Shown: in pieces, positions 11,161 to 22,425 of the stretch
How the letters are laid out: each line of letters begins with the position of its first letter
Position numbering within the stretch: the first letter of the stretch is position 1
DNA from: Fragum whitleyi
Lineage: Eukaryota > Mollusca > Bivalvia > Cardiida > Cardiidae
Length of the DNA: 64,000 nucleotides
Direction: 5' to 3'
NCBI GenBank assembly: GCA_948146395.1
Contig: OX411559.1
Span: 996,001-1,060,000, forward strand
Program-made: the position numbers and the translations under genes
The notes under the pieces: generated by a model
Databases searched by the model: none
What the model saw: only the letters and a program-made list of their open reading frames with translations
What the model was told of the DNA's origin: nothing

Positions 11161-11460
11161 CTTAGTGTTTTCTATGAAAAAAAATATGTGACGAGGTTGG
11201 GAAAATTGATTATTATCGAGGCTCTGCCGAGACAATTATCAATTCCCACAATCAAATTAGATATTTTTCTTCCAATTCACTATGCACGTATTATGTTTAT
11301 CTTATAACCTCTATTTGCCTTGTTTTCGTCGATGTTTCCAACAGAAATGCAAGTTTCTAAAAATAACCGCATTATTTCATTGTTCCATAAATAGCCATGT
11401 GATATTAAAAAATATCATATGGGATGTTATCACACGGAAATTTGTATAGTTATAAGATAA
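11161..11460 (-). mobile_element. M6 element
   Basis: Reverse copy of the family at 17.3 and 45.7 kb. It contains the palindromic block ACGAGGTTGGGAAAATTGAT...GAGGCTCTGCCGAGACAATTATCAATTCCC, written here in two halves, and the terminal palindrome ATCATATGGGATGTTATCAC. Confidence 0.75.
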
Positions 11461-11651
11461 AAAACGATCTAGCATTAAAAAAAAAACATGATTATCCGCT
11501 TTATATTACTAACAACCGCCTTTTTTTCTTTTGGGCGCCTTATTTGTCGAACATGTTGAATGCTTATAGACAAGACAAAAGAATGAATGTACTTATACGT
11601 ACTTGGTGGGACCAAGAGAACGTCAATGACAGTGGACATAATTGTACAGTT

Positions 11652-13066
11652 TGATGAGACCAAAGACTTGAATATGATGAGACCGTAAACAAGTATCTTA
11701 TGAGACCGAAAACTTCTTTTTGATTAGACCGTAAACTAGAGTCAGTGGCAAAGTGGTTAGGACGGTGGCTTCGGGATCGAATAGTCCCGGAATCGAATCC
11801 CGATCAGACCACGGGAATTTGTCTGAGCAAAGAATTTACCCCACGTTGCTCCTTTCCATCCAGGTGTATAAATGGGTATCTGTGAGAGTTACAAGTCAAA
11901 GGTCTGAGGAAGCCGAAGGCTCCATATGTTTACAGCCGACCTGCAATTCCGTGGTCGGGGGTTAAAGTGTAAAGTCGTGTGAATACGTATATCGTAAAAC
12001 AAGACTATAGACAACACTTTAACTTTAACTACTTGATGAGACCGAAGACAATTGTTTTATGAGACCGTAAACTAGTATTTGATGAAACCGAAGACTATTA
12101 TTTTATGAGACCGTAAACTAGTATTTGATGAAACCGAAGACTATTATTTTATGAGACCGTAAACTAATATTTGATGAAACCGAAGACTATTATTTTATGA
12201 GACCGTAAACTAGTATTTGATGAAACCGAAGACTATTATTTTATGAGACCGTAAACTAGTATTTGATGAAACCGAAGACTATTATTTTATGAGACCGTAA
12301 ACTAGTATTTGATGAAACCGAAGACTATTATTTTATGAGACCGTAATCTAGTATTTGATAAAACCGAAGACTATTATTTTATGAGACCGTAAACTAATAT
12401 TTGATGAAACCGAAGACTATTATTTTATGAGACCGTAAACTAATATTTGATGAAACCGAAGACTATTATTGTATGAATCCGTAAACCACTACTTAATAGG
12501 ACCGAAGACTTATATTTTATGAGACGTGAACTACTACTTAAAGAGACCGAAGACTAATATTAATGAGACCGTAAACTACTTCTTGATGAGACCGATGACT
12601 ATTATTTATGAGACCGTTAACTACTTCTTGATGATACCGAAGACTTTTATTTCATGAGACCCTAAAATACTACTTGATGAGACCGTAAACTACTACTTTA
12701 TGAAACCGAAGACTAATATTTGATGAAACCGAAGACAATAATTTTATGAGACCGTAGATCACTACTTAATTAGACCGAAGACTAATCTTTTATGAGACCG
12801 TAAACTACTACTTAGTGAGACCGAAGACTAATATTTCATGAGACCCTAAAATTATACTTGATGGGACAGTAAACTAATACTTGATGAAACCGGAGACTTT
12901 TATTTTATGAGGCCGCACAATATTATTTGTTGAGACTAAGATAAGACCGAAGACAAACTATTAAATGATACCTAAGACTATAATTTGACGAAACTGAAAT
13001 ATACCATTCGACGAGACCAAAGACTATTATTTGACAAGACCGAAGAAATATATTTGACGAGATCGT
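11652..13066 (+). repeat. Minisatellite: ~23-bp unit, 46-bp higher-order unit
   Basis: The units alternate ATGAGACCGTAAACTAGTAT and TGATGAAACCGAAGACTATT; paired they give a 46-bp higher-order repeat, almost perfect from 12050 to 12480. Units on both sides are more diverged and mixed. Excluding an inserted SINE (11739-12027) there are roughly 45-50 basic units. Stops occur in the frames, so it is not coding. Spacer-like divergence between identical short repeats is absent, so it is a satellite, not CRISPR. Confidence 0.92.
11739..12027 (+). mobile_element. SINE-C, tRNA-derived, inserted in the minisatellite
   Basis: The tRNA-like head has an A box (GTGGCAAAGTGG, about 11745-11756) and a B box (GGAATCGAATCCC, 11789-11801). 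The body carries GTCTGAGGAAGCCGAAGGCT and the tail is (AACTTT)n. Array units continue on both sides; a 5-bp AACTA occurs at each edge. It is not a functional tRNA gene because the head runs on into a SINE body and tail. Confidence 0.8.
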
Positions 13067-13584
13067 TCAGGGTTTCAGGGAACTTTTACAATCTCCCACC
13101 ATCTGTAGCATTTTGTCTAGGGAATTAACGGTGAAGTAAACAAAGATAAGGGCGGTATCTGATTGGTCAATAATTCATTAAGATCAAATCTAATCATTTA
13201 TTTTCGGAGATTTACATTGTTTCGTCAAGTCGGGTGCAAAAGGAGAAAGGTGGAGCCTATTTTGGGTCTCAAGAGGCATTTTCTAGACATCGGGGTATTT
13301 TCCGGAACCGACTGTGAAATTTAGCGGATGGGGAGGGTTCACTTAAAGATGACGTCATTACTCATTGAAAAAACGGACCATCCTATATTCAAAATGGTCT
13401 ATTTCGATGAGCGACGGATTTTTCTATAATTTGATATAAGGATTGACTTCCTGTCAATTTTTGGGGCTGAGCGTTTTAGACTTTTGTTATAATGCTCGAC
13501 AACGGGAAATGTAATAGTTCCATGTAACCTATCAGCACAAAACAGGCTGCATGTACGTCAATGCAAACTAAACATACAGATTTT
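13067..13584. other. No feature seen
   Basis: Unassigned sequence between the minisatellite and the tandem duplication. Confidence 0.45.
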
Positions 13585-14815
13585 ACTGCTTACGGAGTAA
13601 ACAAAAAGTTTCTCAATGTATCATAGACATTTGCCGTCCGAGCTAATTTTTTCTCATGTTAAGTCGATGAAAGCGACTATGTAGATTGATTGCCGGTATT
13701 CTATAGTCGACAGACAATCGTGCGGTATGTTGAAAAATATGACATCGTGGGGAGAGAAAGCCGGGAGAAAAAACAAAGCTGTGTGAGATATGATCTCTAG
13801 TCTTGGTATACTAGCGCTATGATAACTTGGTTATTGTTGGAGATTAATAATATATAGAGGTCTGACTCGACTGTACGTTATATATCTGTATTGTCTAAAT
13901 ACTCGAGAGACGGAAAGATGTATTGAACGAATAGAGACCCTCCTTTAATTTAACACGAATCGAGTTATGAAAAAACAATGTATCCTTCTATAATATAATA
14001 AACGATAAAAGAATGAAAACAGTTCAGAAAATTGAAAAAAGGATTCTAACACTGTTCAAACTTATGTTTACATGTAAGTGCGCGCTCCGTACTCGGCTCA
14101 ACATGTATTAAACCTTTTATCAGATCATCAATACGCATTGTAATTTAATTCAAATTGAAAAAAAAAAAAAAACACTCAACTATTTTGATAATTTACGTAG
14201 ATATTCTGGAAGTTGAAGTGTCATTTGGGTACTTGAAGGAGGTTATAATTTATCCATCCAATAGGATTATTCAAACTTAGCTCATCCCACATATTCAGTT
14301 TCGAGTGCACTGTCTCACTACTCTCAAAACAAACTATATATATGGATATCGATAGTACTACTTACGGGGATAAAATGAAAGTTTCTCTATGTATCATAGA
14401 CATTTGCCGTCCGAGCTAATTTTTCTCTCGTGTTAAGTCGATGTAAGCGACTATGTAGATTGATTGTCGGTATTCTATAGTCGACAGACAATCGTGCGGT
14501 ATGTTGAAAAATATGACATCGTGGGGAGAGAAAGCCGGGAGAAAAAACAAAACTGTGTGAGATATGATCTCTTGTCTTGGTATACTATCGATATGATAAC
14601 TTGGTTATTGTTGTTGATTAATAATGTATAGAGGTCTGACTCGACTCTAGGTTAGATATCTGTATTGTCTAAATACTCGAGAGACGGAAACATGTATTGA
14701 ACGAATAGAGAGCACTCCTAGGACTTTTAATATAAATAGAATTGTGAAATATTATGTTCTGTTGACGGTAAAAGATATACGTGTGAAAATAGTTCAGGAA
14801 AATCGAGAAAGTGAC
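13585..14815 (+). repeat. Old tandem duplication, ~773-bp offset, with a highly conserved ~365 bp segment
   Basis: 13585-13948 matches 14358-14722 closely, with weaker similarity to 14042/14815. Anchors: TCATAGACATTTGCCG at 13621 and 14394; TATTGAACGAATAGAG at 13921 and 14695. One stretch of over 100 bases (around GTCGACAGACAATCGTGCGG to GAGAGAAAGCCGGGAG) is essentially identical. The rest of the unit has diverged heavily. No open frame spans it and no RNA family is recognised. Confidence 0.85.
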
Positions 14816-15871
14816 ATTCTCCCAAATCAAAGCTATTTTAATTCGTAAGCCTAATATACAGTCGTAGCATATTTAGCCCTTTCTCAAATCGTTCAATATG
14901 CCCAAGCATCCATTTGTGAGAATTATTCCTCAAATTAGGTTGATATTGTTAACTTTGAAGTGCCTTATTGGTCCAGATTTAATTCTCTTACATTGAACTA
15001 TCTAAATGTGCATAATGCAAAGACGCTGGCCAACCTGTGCCTCCGCAATCCTCTTGTTACATGGTGCAGTTGTTGGAAGTTGTTGGAAATTTCAGGCATA
15101 GACTCATATGGCAAATCACTTTCATTTTATCCATTGTTGATAAAAAAACAAAATTATGAAAAAACTTCCTGGTATAATGTTATTTCCAGAATTACAGAAC
15201 GATGAAAACTAGTTTTTTTTTTTATAATTTGCTTTTCATCGTACCGAAATAGCGTTGCTAATCTCTCTTGGAATAATTAGAGTATTGTAATATTACTGGT
15301 GTAATATCAAAAATATTCTACAAGGCAATACTATTTTATTCCCGCTACGTAAGTCATACTATAACAAATTCCTCTTTTTATGCAAGTTTCAATGTATACG
15401 AGATCAACATATCATATGACTTTCCTCGATAAAAAGGATGAGTAATGCAATCCCATTAATTTGGCTGTTTGACCTTTTGCTTAATTAATTGGCATGGCTT
15501 AATACAATACTAGTAATTTCGCTGACTGCACTCTTATGCAATTAATGTTGTATGTTATTAAACATGGGAAACTCTCTTGGGTAAGGGCTGAGCTCGATGC
15601 CGTCGGACCAAATTCAGTAATATTTCAGAGAAGAAGGGAACACAAATTGAATTCGTGGTGGGTATAAAAATAAGCATCTCGTTATATCGATGTGTTAAGA
15701 ATCTAAAACAAACTTCAATTTTGTAATGTTTAAGACCGGTAAAGCAACAATTTCATAATATCAAGGACAATATATTATCGCATGGTCACCAATTATTCGT
15801 ATTTGAAAGATGACCCCTGAATTCAGAATAACGAGGAAAGATCAAAGCACAGAAAGAACTCTAGTTGGACG
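14816..15871. other. No gene; one short dispersed repeat
   Basis: About 15079-15117 (TTGTTGGAAATTTCAGGC...CTCATATGGCA) recurs at 28147-28188 and 55311-55352, so this is remnant repeat DNA. Otherwise AT-rich and featureless. Confidence 0.4.
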
Positions 15872-16072
15872 TTTCTGTATCATGAATTTGACCAATTGAT
15901 TGATTTTAGAATGATTTTTGGAAAGAAATTGAATGCGTGTGTGGAGCGAATTTTTGGTGAAATTAAAGTGTGTACGTATTTCTTCTGTTTGTGTGTCTTC
16001 ATGGACCAATAAGACACTTTAAAAACCACACCAGCCAATAAATCGTAGATTAACTAAATCGATTTAAAACTT

Positions 16073-16851
16073 ATCCTGTCACTAGCCATAAATATTGCCT
16101 GATAAACTTGTTGATATCAGGTCAATTGATCACGACACAGCTTTATCATGTCACTTGGTCACGCGGCCTGCCGGATCTTCTTTTTGCGGCTATGAGGTCT
16201 GAAAACAGTCCCCCCTAACATTTTTCTCTTTTGAATTTGAGTTATCTTTTCCAGATAAAAATATTTCACTCGATTCTCATATATTTTTAAAATCAAATCG
16301 CGACCATATCGATGACGTAATTCATGACTGATGACGTAATCTATAAAATTGTGACGAAGCTTATCTCGGTGTTAACATTCCACCTCGAAAACGGTTAGGG
16401 TTTAAAAACATTTACCTGAACGGATTCAACGCAGGATTATTCGACCGAGGAGGATTTCGAATATAGTAGCTTTGCATCTGATCTCAATCTATGTCCATCC
16501 TCTGATTAATAGCAAGGAAGGCATTGAATTGAGATTTGCTTTTAGCTACATGACATCAAAACTTCGGAGAAAAAAAGACGTTTGAGATTACGAAAATCAC
16601 CCGGTTCATATCTTCTTTATCATTAAGGTATGAACGTATTACTCAAGTTTTCTTGTGTTGAATATTTTCTTGCTACAGCATTTGAAATACTCTCAATGTT
16701 CGAGTTCTTTAGCCGTAAGCGATCACCCAACCTCTTGCACACATTCACCTTATGTTGAGGACTCGCCGAGTATCAGAGATGTAAATCGGGATCAGATTAA
16801 TTTTTCGTAAATAAATAACGAATAGACTTTAAAAACTTGTAACAGGATAAA
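16073..16851. other. Insert of unknown type within M1
   Basis: Bounded by TTATCCTGT (about 16072) and its inverse ACAGGATAA (about 16842). This may be a short terminal inverted repeat or chance. No coding potential; TGACGTAAT words occur at 16313-16340. Confidence 0.35.
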
Positions 16852-16852
16852 T

Positions 16853-17003
16853 AGAATAGATGGTTGGTGACTTGGGAGAAAAGTTTATCGGGCTCGGCTG
16901 CGGAATTTATCCGGTTCGCCTCCGGCTCACCAGATAAATTCCTACGCCTTGCCCGATAAACTTTTTCATCTCAAGTCACCAACCATCTATTCTCTATATA
17001 TGT
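16853..17003 (+). mobile_element. Hairpin element, ~150 bp
   Basis: Near-perfect inverted arms: GAATAGATGGTTGGTGACTT...AAAGTTTATCGGGC on the left and GCCCGATAAACTTTTTCATC...AAGTCACCAACCATCTATTC on the right. The loop contains a further CGGTTCGCCTCCGGCTCACC. It looks like a foldback MITE and has the same style as the hairpin at 62.8 kb. Confidence 0.75.
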
Positions 17004-17291
17004 TGATCGTCGTTAACGATTTCGAAATGTTTTCTGACGATTTAGGAACGTTTTTGATGGTTATGAATGAGTGTTTGGAAAGAATGAATGGGGCGCTGAG
17101 TAAATGGATAAATGAATAAAACTCTGATTATTTCTATTCGGCATTACACGTGCTTTCAAAGGAATGAAAAAAAAATTGGTATTGAATTTAACATATATTT
17201 TGTTAAATTTATAAAAAATGTCGGTAATTGTTATTTAAGCTTTTCTTCCACAGAGGTCATATTCGGGTCAAATAAACCAAGATATATAGCT

Positions 17292-17610
17292 TTTTTATCT
17301 TTATCTATACAAGTTTCGTGTGATAACATCCTGTATGATATTTTTTTCGTGATATCACATGGATATTTTTAGAACAATGAAATAATGCGGTTATTTTGAA
17401 ACTTCCATTTCTGCCGGAAACATCGACAAAAACAAGTCAAATAAGGGGTTATAAGATAAATATAATACTTACTTAGTGTATTTTATGAAATAATATCTAA
17501 CTCGGTTGTGGGTATCAATGATTGTCACGGCAGAGCCTCGACAATTATCAATTCTCCCAACCTCGTTAGATATATATTTTCAAACAAAACACTTAGTATG
17601 TATTATACAT
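17292..17610 (+). mobile_element. M6 element
   Basis: Begins GTGTGATAACATCCTGTATG with a short palindrome. It contains ATAATGCGGTTATTTTGAAA and the split palindrome CTCGGTTGTGGG...GGCAGAGCCTCGACAATTAT...CCCAACCTCGTTAGATA, and ends near ACACTTAGTATG. Confidence 0.75.
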
Positions 17611-18062
17611 TAAAACTCTTGTTAAAACATTTCTAAAACTCGCCCACCAAGAATTTGATAGAACATTTAGTATCTGTAGATCTTGCATATTTGGTACCTT
17701 GAGTAGATTAACATTTAAATTCGCCATTAAAATTGGGAAAATACCCTAAAGGTTCGATTAGCCAGATATAATCTAGCAAAATAGATTTTATGTGTTTGGC
17801 AACTAAAATATACATGTAAAACGATTATGGGATTCAAATTCTTCGTAACGAATCAGATAGATCTACCCTGCCAGTATAATCGCTATAGGAACAATATGTT
17901 GATGGAATTTGAATATACGTAAAAAAAAACGAAAATGACAATGATAAATAATTACGGTATTTTTTAGCGTGATTTTAATTTGACCCATCACATGAGAAAG
18001 GGGCATCTGGAATGTGGTAAAAGTATCAACATTGGTACCCTGCGGAAAGTATGCAGGCTGGC
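17611..18062. other. No feature seen
   Basis: AT-rich spacer between M6 and M1. Confidence 0.45.
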
Positions 18063-18479
18063 TACAGTTAAGAACTTCGTGAAATTGACGAGGTGAATGA
18101 TTTTGGAATGAAATTGAATGAGTGCGGTGAGTGAGTGAGCTAGTGAATTAAAAAGGGGGTAATCCAATATCGCTAATTTTGCTAAAAAAATATGGATATT
18201 TATCCCCCTTTAAATAAAATACGCAAACAATTCTATACAAAGTTTCCTATTCTTCAAAAAACAATCGGACGCTTATAATTACAACCATTTCATTGAAATC
18301 GCAATTTCGTCAAGCTTCATTTATTTTGAATGCAGTTGTTGATCATCTCTTTTAAGTGGCTTTGGAACGCTTCTGAATAGTTTGAGTGAGTGTTTGAAAT
18401 GAATGATTGGAGCGCAAAACGAGCGGTTTAGTATGGTTTAAATCGAGTTGAATATCAATTTGCGCTGTTATCAACTGTA
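18063..18479 (-). mobile_element. M1 element, class A, full length, diverged
   Basis: TACAGTTAAGAACTTCGTG to GCGCTGTTATCAACTGTA. The central palindrome is decayed in its middle (TTTTGCTAAAAAAATATGG). Confidence 0.85.
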
Positions 18480-18827
18480 GGTCGAAATAACTCTCGTGTG
18501 GTAAACTTTCTGAATCGCCAGTGAAGTTCTACTTTCCCGTATAAAAACTCTCGCTCTGCAGCCTGCGGTGCGCCGGTGCTGTACTATTTTTTCAGTTTAT
18601 TTATTTATTCATTTCAGTTCTTTGGTGGACACATTTCTCATGATTCCGCACATTTTCTCTATCATTGACAGTAAAATAGAAATACTAAAAAAAAACTATT
18701 TTCTAAAAATATAAAGAACTATTTCAACATCTTAGATAAAAGAATAATAGAAATGATTCTAAAAAAAATCACCAAAGCTTTTACGTGTACACCACGTGTA
18801 CAGTGTTCTTTTATAATAAAAAAACAC

Positions 18828-19053
18828 GAATGCCCCCGGAACAGCTTTTTTTTTAAGTTTGACCTTGACAGATGACCATGACCTTGTCACATGACCTTGA
18901 CTTTGGTGTACAGCTTTGTATGTCAAATACTTTTGGAGAAAAGGCAAAGGTTAAGTTTTCGGGTTAAGTTTTCGGACAGACGGACGGACAGACGGACAGA
19001 CAGACGGACATGAGTAAAACAATATGCCCCCGATCTCTCGATACGGGGGCATA
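18828..19053 (+). mobile_element. ATGCCCCCG hairpin-ended repeat
   Basis: Starts GAATGCCCCCGGAAC. It has short tandem TGACCTTGACAGATGACCA words, then a (GGACAGAC)n microsatellite (18972-19010), and ends in a hairpin ATGCCCCCG/CGGGGGCAT (19024-19052) followed by AAAAA. Microsatellite plus 3' hairpin resembles the HIN design, but the terminus is different. A decayed relative lies at 63.74-63.87 kb. Confidence 0.6.
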
Positions 19054-19251
19054 AAAATGTATGTTAACAACATCTAATTTCAACAGTAACATAATTCTAA
19101 AACTACCAGCAAAACCAAGTGACTATAAATGTGTGTGAAAAACCAGTCTAAAACTCTTTATTTCACAATAAAACCCTGTAGATGGGGTTCTCATTTGAAT
19201 CGTCTCGACGAGACGATTCCAGTGAGTACCCACAACAACGGTTTCGTTGCA

Positions 19252-20094
19252 TACAGTAAAAAAATCGTGAAAGTGAAATTCATTTCAATTAAAAACACTC
19301 CAAATCGCATACTCAGCGCTCCATTCATTCATTCCAAACACTAACTCAAATGATTCAAAAACGCTCAAAATCACTTAAAAAGATAAGATCAACCACTTCA
19401 TTCCAAATAGATTAATCTACAAAAAAATCGCGATTTTACTGACATTCTTGAAATTGTAAGTTCTGATTGGTTCTTACAGAAAAAATAAGCTATTATATAG
19501 TTAATAACATCGTGGTATTGACATTTATCTGAATTAAACCAATTCCGAATCGCTCAATCGGTTCTCCATTCATTCATTCAAAACACTAACTCAAACCATT
19601 CAAAAACGCTCCAAAATGACAAAAAAAATATAACCAGAAACTACTTTTAAATCAATATAGCTAGAAAAAATCGCGATTTCACTGACATAATTGAAATTAT
19701 ATGGGTCTGATTGGTTCTTGAAGAAATATAAAGCTATTTATGGAAGTTGTATGCATGCTCTATTAAAGGGGGGTAATAAATACTGTTAACTTTGTTCATC
19801 CTGAACAACATTAGCGAATTTTATTATCTCCCCTTAATTTCACTCATTCAATTTTATTCCTATATCATTCCAAAACATTCACCTCGTCAATTTTACGATG
19901 TCATTAATTGTGACCTTGCATTCAAATTTTGATAAAAGAGGGTAATAAATAGCGCTAATTCTGAACAAAATTGACGACATTGAATTAACCTCCCTTTAAT
20001 TGCACTCAAAACCTCTTCCTCTGACTCATTTAACTTTATTCCAAAATCGTTTCGAAACCATACACTTTGTCAATTCCACGTTATTGTAAACTGC
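19252..20094 (+). mobile_element. M1 element, class A, with a second M1 inside it
   Basis: Host halves are 19252-19495 (TACAGTAAAAAAATCGTGA to AAGCTATTATA) and about 19914-20094 (CCTTGCATTCAAATTTTGAT to ATTGTAAACTG). Joined, they give a normal ~420 bp M1. The break falls at TATA inside the module, as expected for TA-targeted insertion. Confidence 0.82.
19496..19912 (+). mobile_element. M1 element, class A, nested in another M1
   Basis: Complete copy TATAGTTAATAACATCGTGG to TACGATGTCATTAATTGT, same orientation as its host. Confidence 0.82.
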
Positions 20095-21765
20095 GATTCC
20101 ATTTTGAGTCCAGTTTACCCCTCTATCTGCTTCAGTGATGAGAATTTCACTTTTCTCATGCCGAGGTATTATTTTTCATTATCTTTCGAATCCACACCGA
20201 GATAAATCAACACTTTAGCCTTGAATGACGTCATTCGAAAGGAGAATCGTAAAAATCAATTTCCTTTAACTGGCCTGGCGTTTGGTCTTTTTTAGCACCT
20301 GGAATTCATACCTTTGCTTTTACCGATAAATACAAAATTTGATTCTAGATTTCTGCTGGTGATTTAAAATGTATGCAAAGTATCGCGCCGCTCAAATTGG
20401 GTGGAAGAACATTCTGACAAGAGCCTGTGCTGTTTCAAGGGTTGAGAGTGGTTGTTTTGTGATCGATAGAAAGGATCGGTAGGAAGCATTTAGAGAATTT
20501 TGTGACTGTTAAATAAAAGTTCAATATAAGAAAATAAAAACAACACACCATCAACACACTCACACATACACAATCACAGACATGCGTGCGTACTTAAAGG
20601 TCTGTAGAAAGCGACAGCAGCTGAACCCATTTCTTTTCTTTTTTCGAGACAGGCAATTTCTAATGACGGGTTATGATCGATTTTTGTTAATTTCACCTGC
20701 AGACTAAAATACTATTTAATTCTAAATCATTGTTTTCTACAAGCCATATTTCTTTTCCTCGTTTTGTTTTCATTCTCATATAATTACCCTTGTTTTCAAT
20801 ACTTAACAGCCGTCAAGAATGTTCTTGTCACATACATGTAGAACACTACTTTTCTTTTTAATTTGCGCCCTTTCTTAATGTTCTTATTTAACATAATTGC
20901 TAATTTCTTGCGATATCATGAATTGGATTGTTTATCTTATAAAACGAAACAGTAATTTAATTTTGTAACTGATCTTGCCCACGAGAACAGAAACAATATT
21001 AACCTCCGTTAAGATTAACTTGTCATAACCCTCTTCTTGCTGTTCAAGACATTTTCCTGTTTTACACGAAGCTTTGCCGGAAGGCAATATAATTTCTTAC
21101 AGGACCTGTCTGCTTTCTACATAATAATTGAGAGAAACCTTTTTTAAAATGTCCCCAAAATGGTCATAGGATTGAATTAAAATCTAAATTAATCTGGATA
21201 ATGTTGAACAAGCTCTTTAGTAAGGTTATAAAGCAGTGTCGAACATAAAATAACTTCAGATAGAGGGGTATTTTACATGAAAGATATTTAATAATTACAG
21301 CACAAACCATATGTTGTTGGTATTCATTGGAGTCATCTCTCCAGGACAAATACAATGAGTGCTCACAACATAGGGTTTCATTTAGAAATAAAGATTTTAG
21401 GCCCACTTCATTCCTCCTTTCTGTACCTCTTCATAAGCAGCTTGCAGTATGGCCTTTTTTCTCGTGAAAGTCCGCATTTCTTTAAGTGTTGCATCTATGA
21501 CTCAGTTATCTATTTGTATATAATTGTTTCTCCTACCAAATGCTCTTAAACAAATGGTATTTTTACGATTATTGCTAAGAAAAGAAAATTGTTTTTCAGG
21601 TCTTTTATTGCAGAAACGCCTGTTACGAAACTTGGTGGGTGCGAATCCACCTCCGCGCGAATACATCTTTAAACAATAAGATATAAATAATTTGTGTATT
21701 GAGCTTAACTGACATTAACTGATTGGAATGCTATTTCCACACAAATAAACCGAAAAAAACACAAC
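20095..21765. other. No gene seen
   Basis: AT-rich. A loose CA-rich stretch lies at 20541-20580. GTGGGTGCGAATCCACCTCC near 21634 is B-box-like but isolated; no tRNA fold was found. Otherwise nothing. Confidence 0.4.
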
Positions 21766-21892
21766 TACAGTTAGTTACATCGTGAAATTGACATTCAACT
21801 CAATCAAAACCATTCTAAATCGTTCACTCAGCGCTCCATTCATTCATTCATTCCAAACACTCACTCAAACCATTTAAAAACGCTCCAAACTC
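21766..21892 (+). mobile_element. M1 fragment (CATTCATTCC arm only)
   Basis: TACAGTTAGTTACATCGTG through CCATTTAAAAACGCTCC, then it stops abruptly at a HIN 3' terminus. Confidence 0.85.
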
Positions 21893-21895
21893 CGG

Positions 21896-21924
21896 ACTTT
21901 GTACTTTGTGCTCAGGTGAGCTAA
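21896..21924 (+). mobile_element. HIN 3'-terminal fragment
   Basis: ACTTTGTACTTTGTGCTCAG then GTGAGCTAA: the last ~29 bases of a HIN element, joined directly to half an M1. Confidence 0.65.
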
Positions 21925-22425
21925 AAACCGATTACAATGAAGAATAATTATCGCTGGGTCAAAGGACATCAGAAATCCAAAATTCGTCATAATACAGCTT
22001 ATTCATACCGCATTTCTAGGTTTTATTTTCCCCTTTTTTAAGTGACCAAAAGAAAAAAGAGCAAATAGCGGAAACATATATATATATACCATTGAAAGTC
22101 AATAAAACACGCGGATGAAAGACGAGGGAATCCTATGAAAGTTCTAATGAATTGACTTCACATAATATTGTTACTATTAATAGCTCAGGCTTTCACTCAA
22201 TCATCCTCGGAGCGAAACATAAATCGAGGCAGACCGTAGAATATATCCGATTGACGTCACGCGAGATGACAGTCGCGCGAGAATTCCATCTCCAAATCAT
22301 ATTATATGAAATTGCACCGTTTCCACATAAGACTGCTATATGAGTTTCGTTTTTATTACTGTCAAGTGAATGGCGCACCATACAAAAACGGCGAACACAT
22401 AGATATTTTCATCGGTAGACAATGA
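21925..22425. other. No feature seen
   Basis: Contains a short (TA)n at 22077-22087. Bases 22420-22425 are CAATGA, the left target duplication of the next element. Confidence 0.45.

Larger units (their letters stand above)
15872..17104 (-). mobile_element. M1 element, class B, interrupted by ~930 bp
   Basis: Left part 15872-16072 has the GAATGATTTTTGG arm, a degraded centre and the class-B module (GACCAATAAGACACTTTAAA, CCAGCCAATAAATCG). Right part 17005-17104 has CGATTTCGAAATGTTTTC and GAATGAATGGGGCGCTGAGT. The sequence between does not belong to M1. Confidence 0.7.

Noticed and set aside
12020..12480. CRISPR-like array of regular short repeats
   Set aside because: Both halves of the 46-bp unit are conserved, there are no unique spacers or cas genes, and the genome is eukaryotic.
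21596..21660. B-box-like GGGTGCGAATCCACC suggesting a tRNA or SINE
   Set aside because: No A box at proper distance, no foldable arms, no SINE body.
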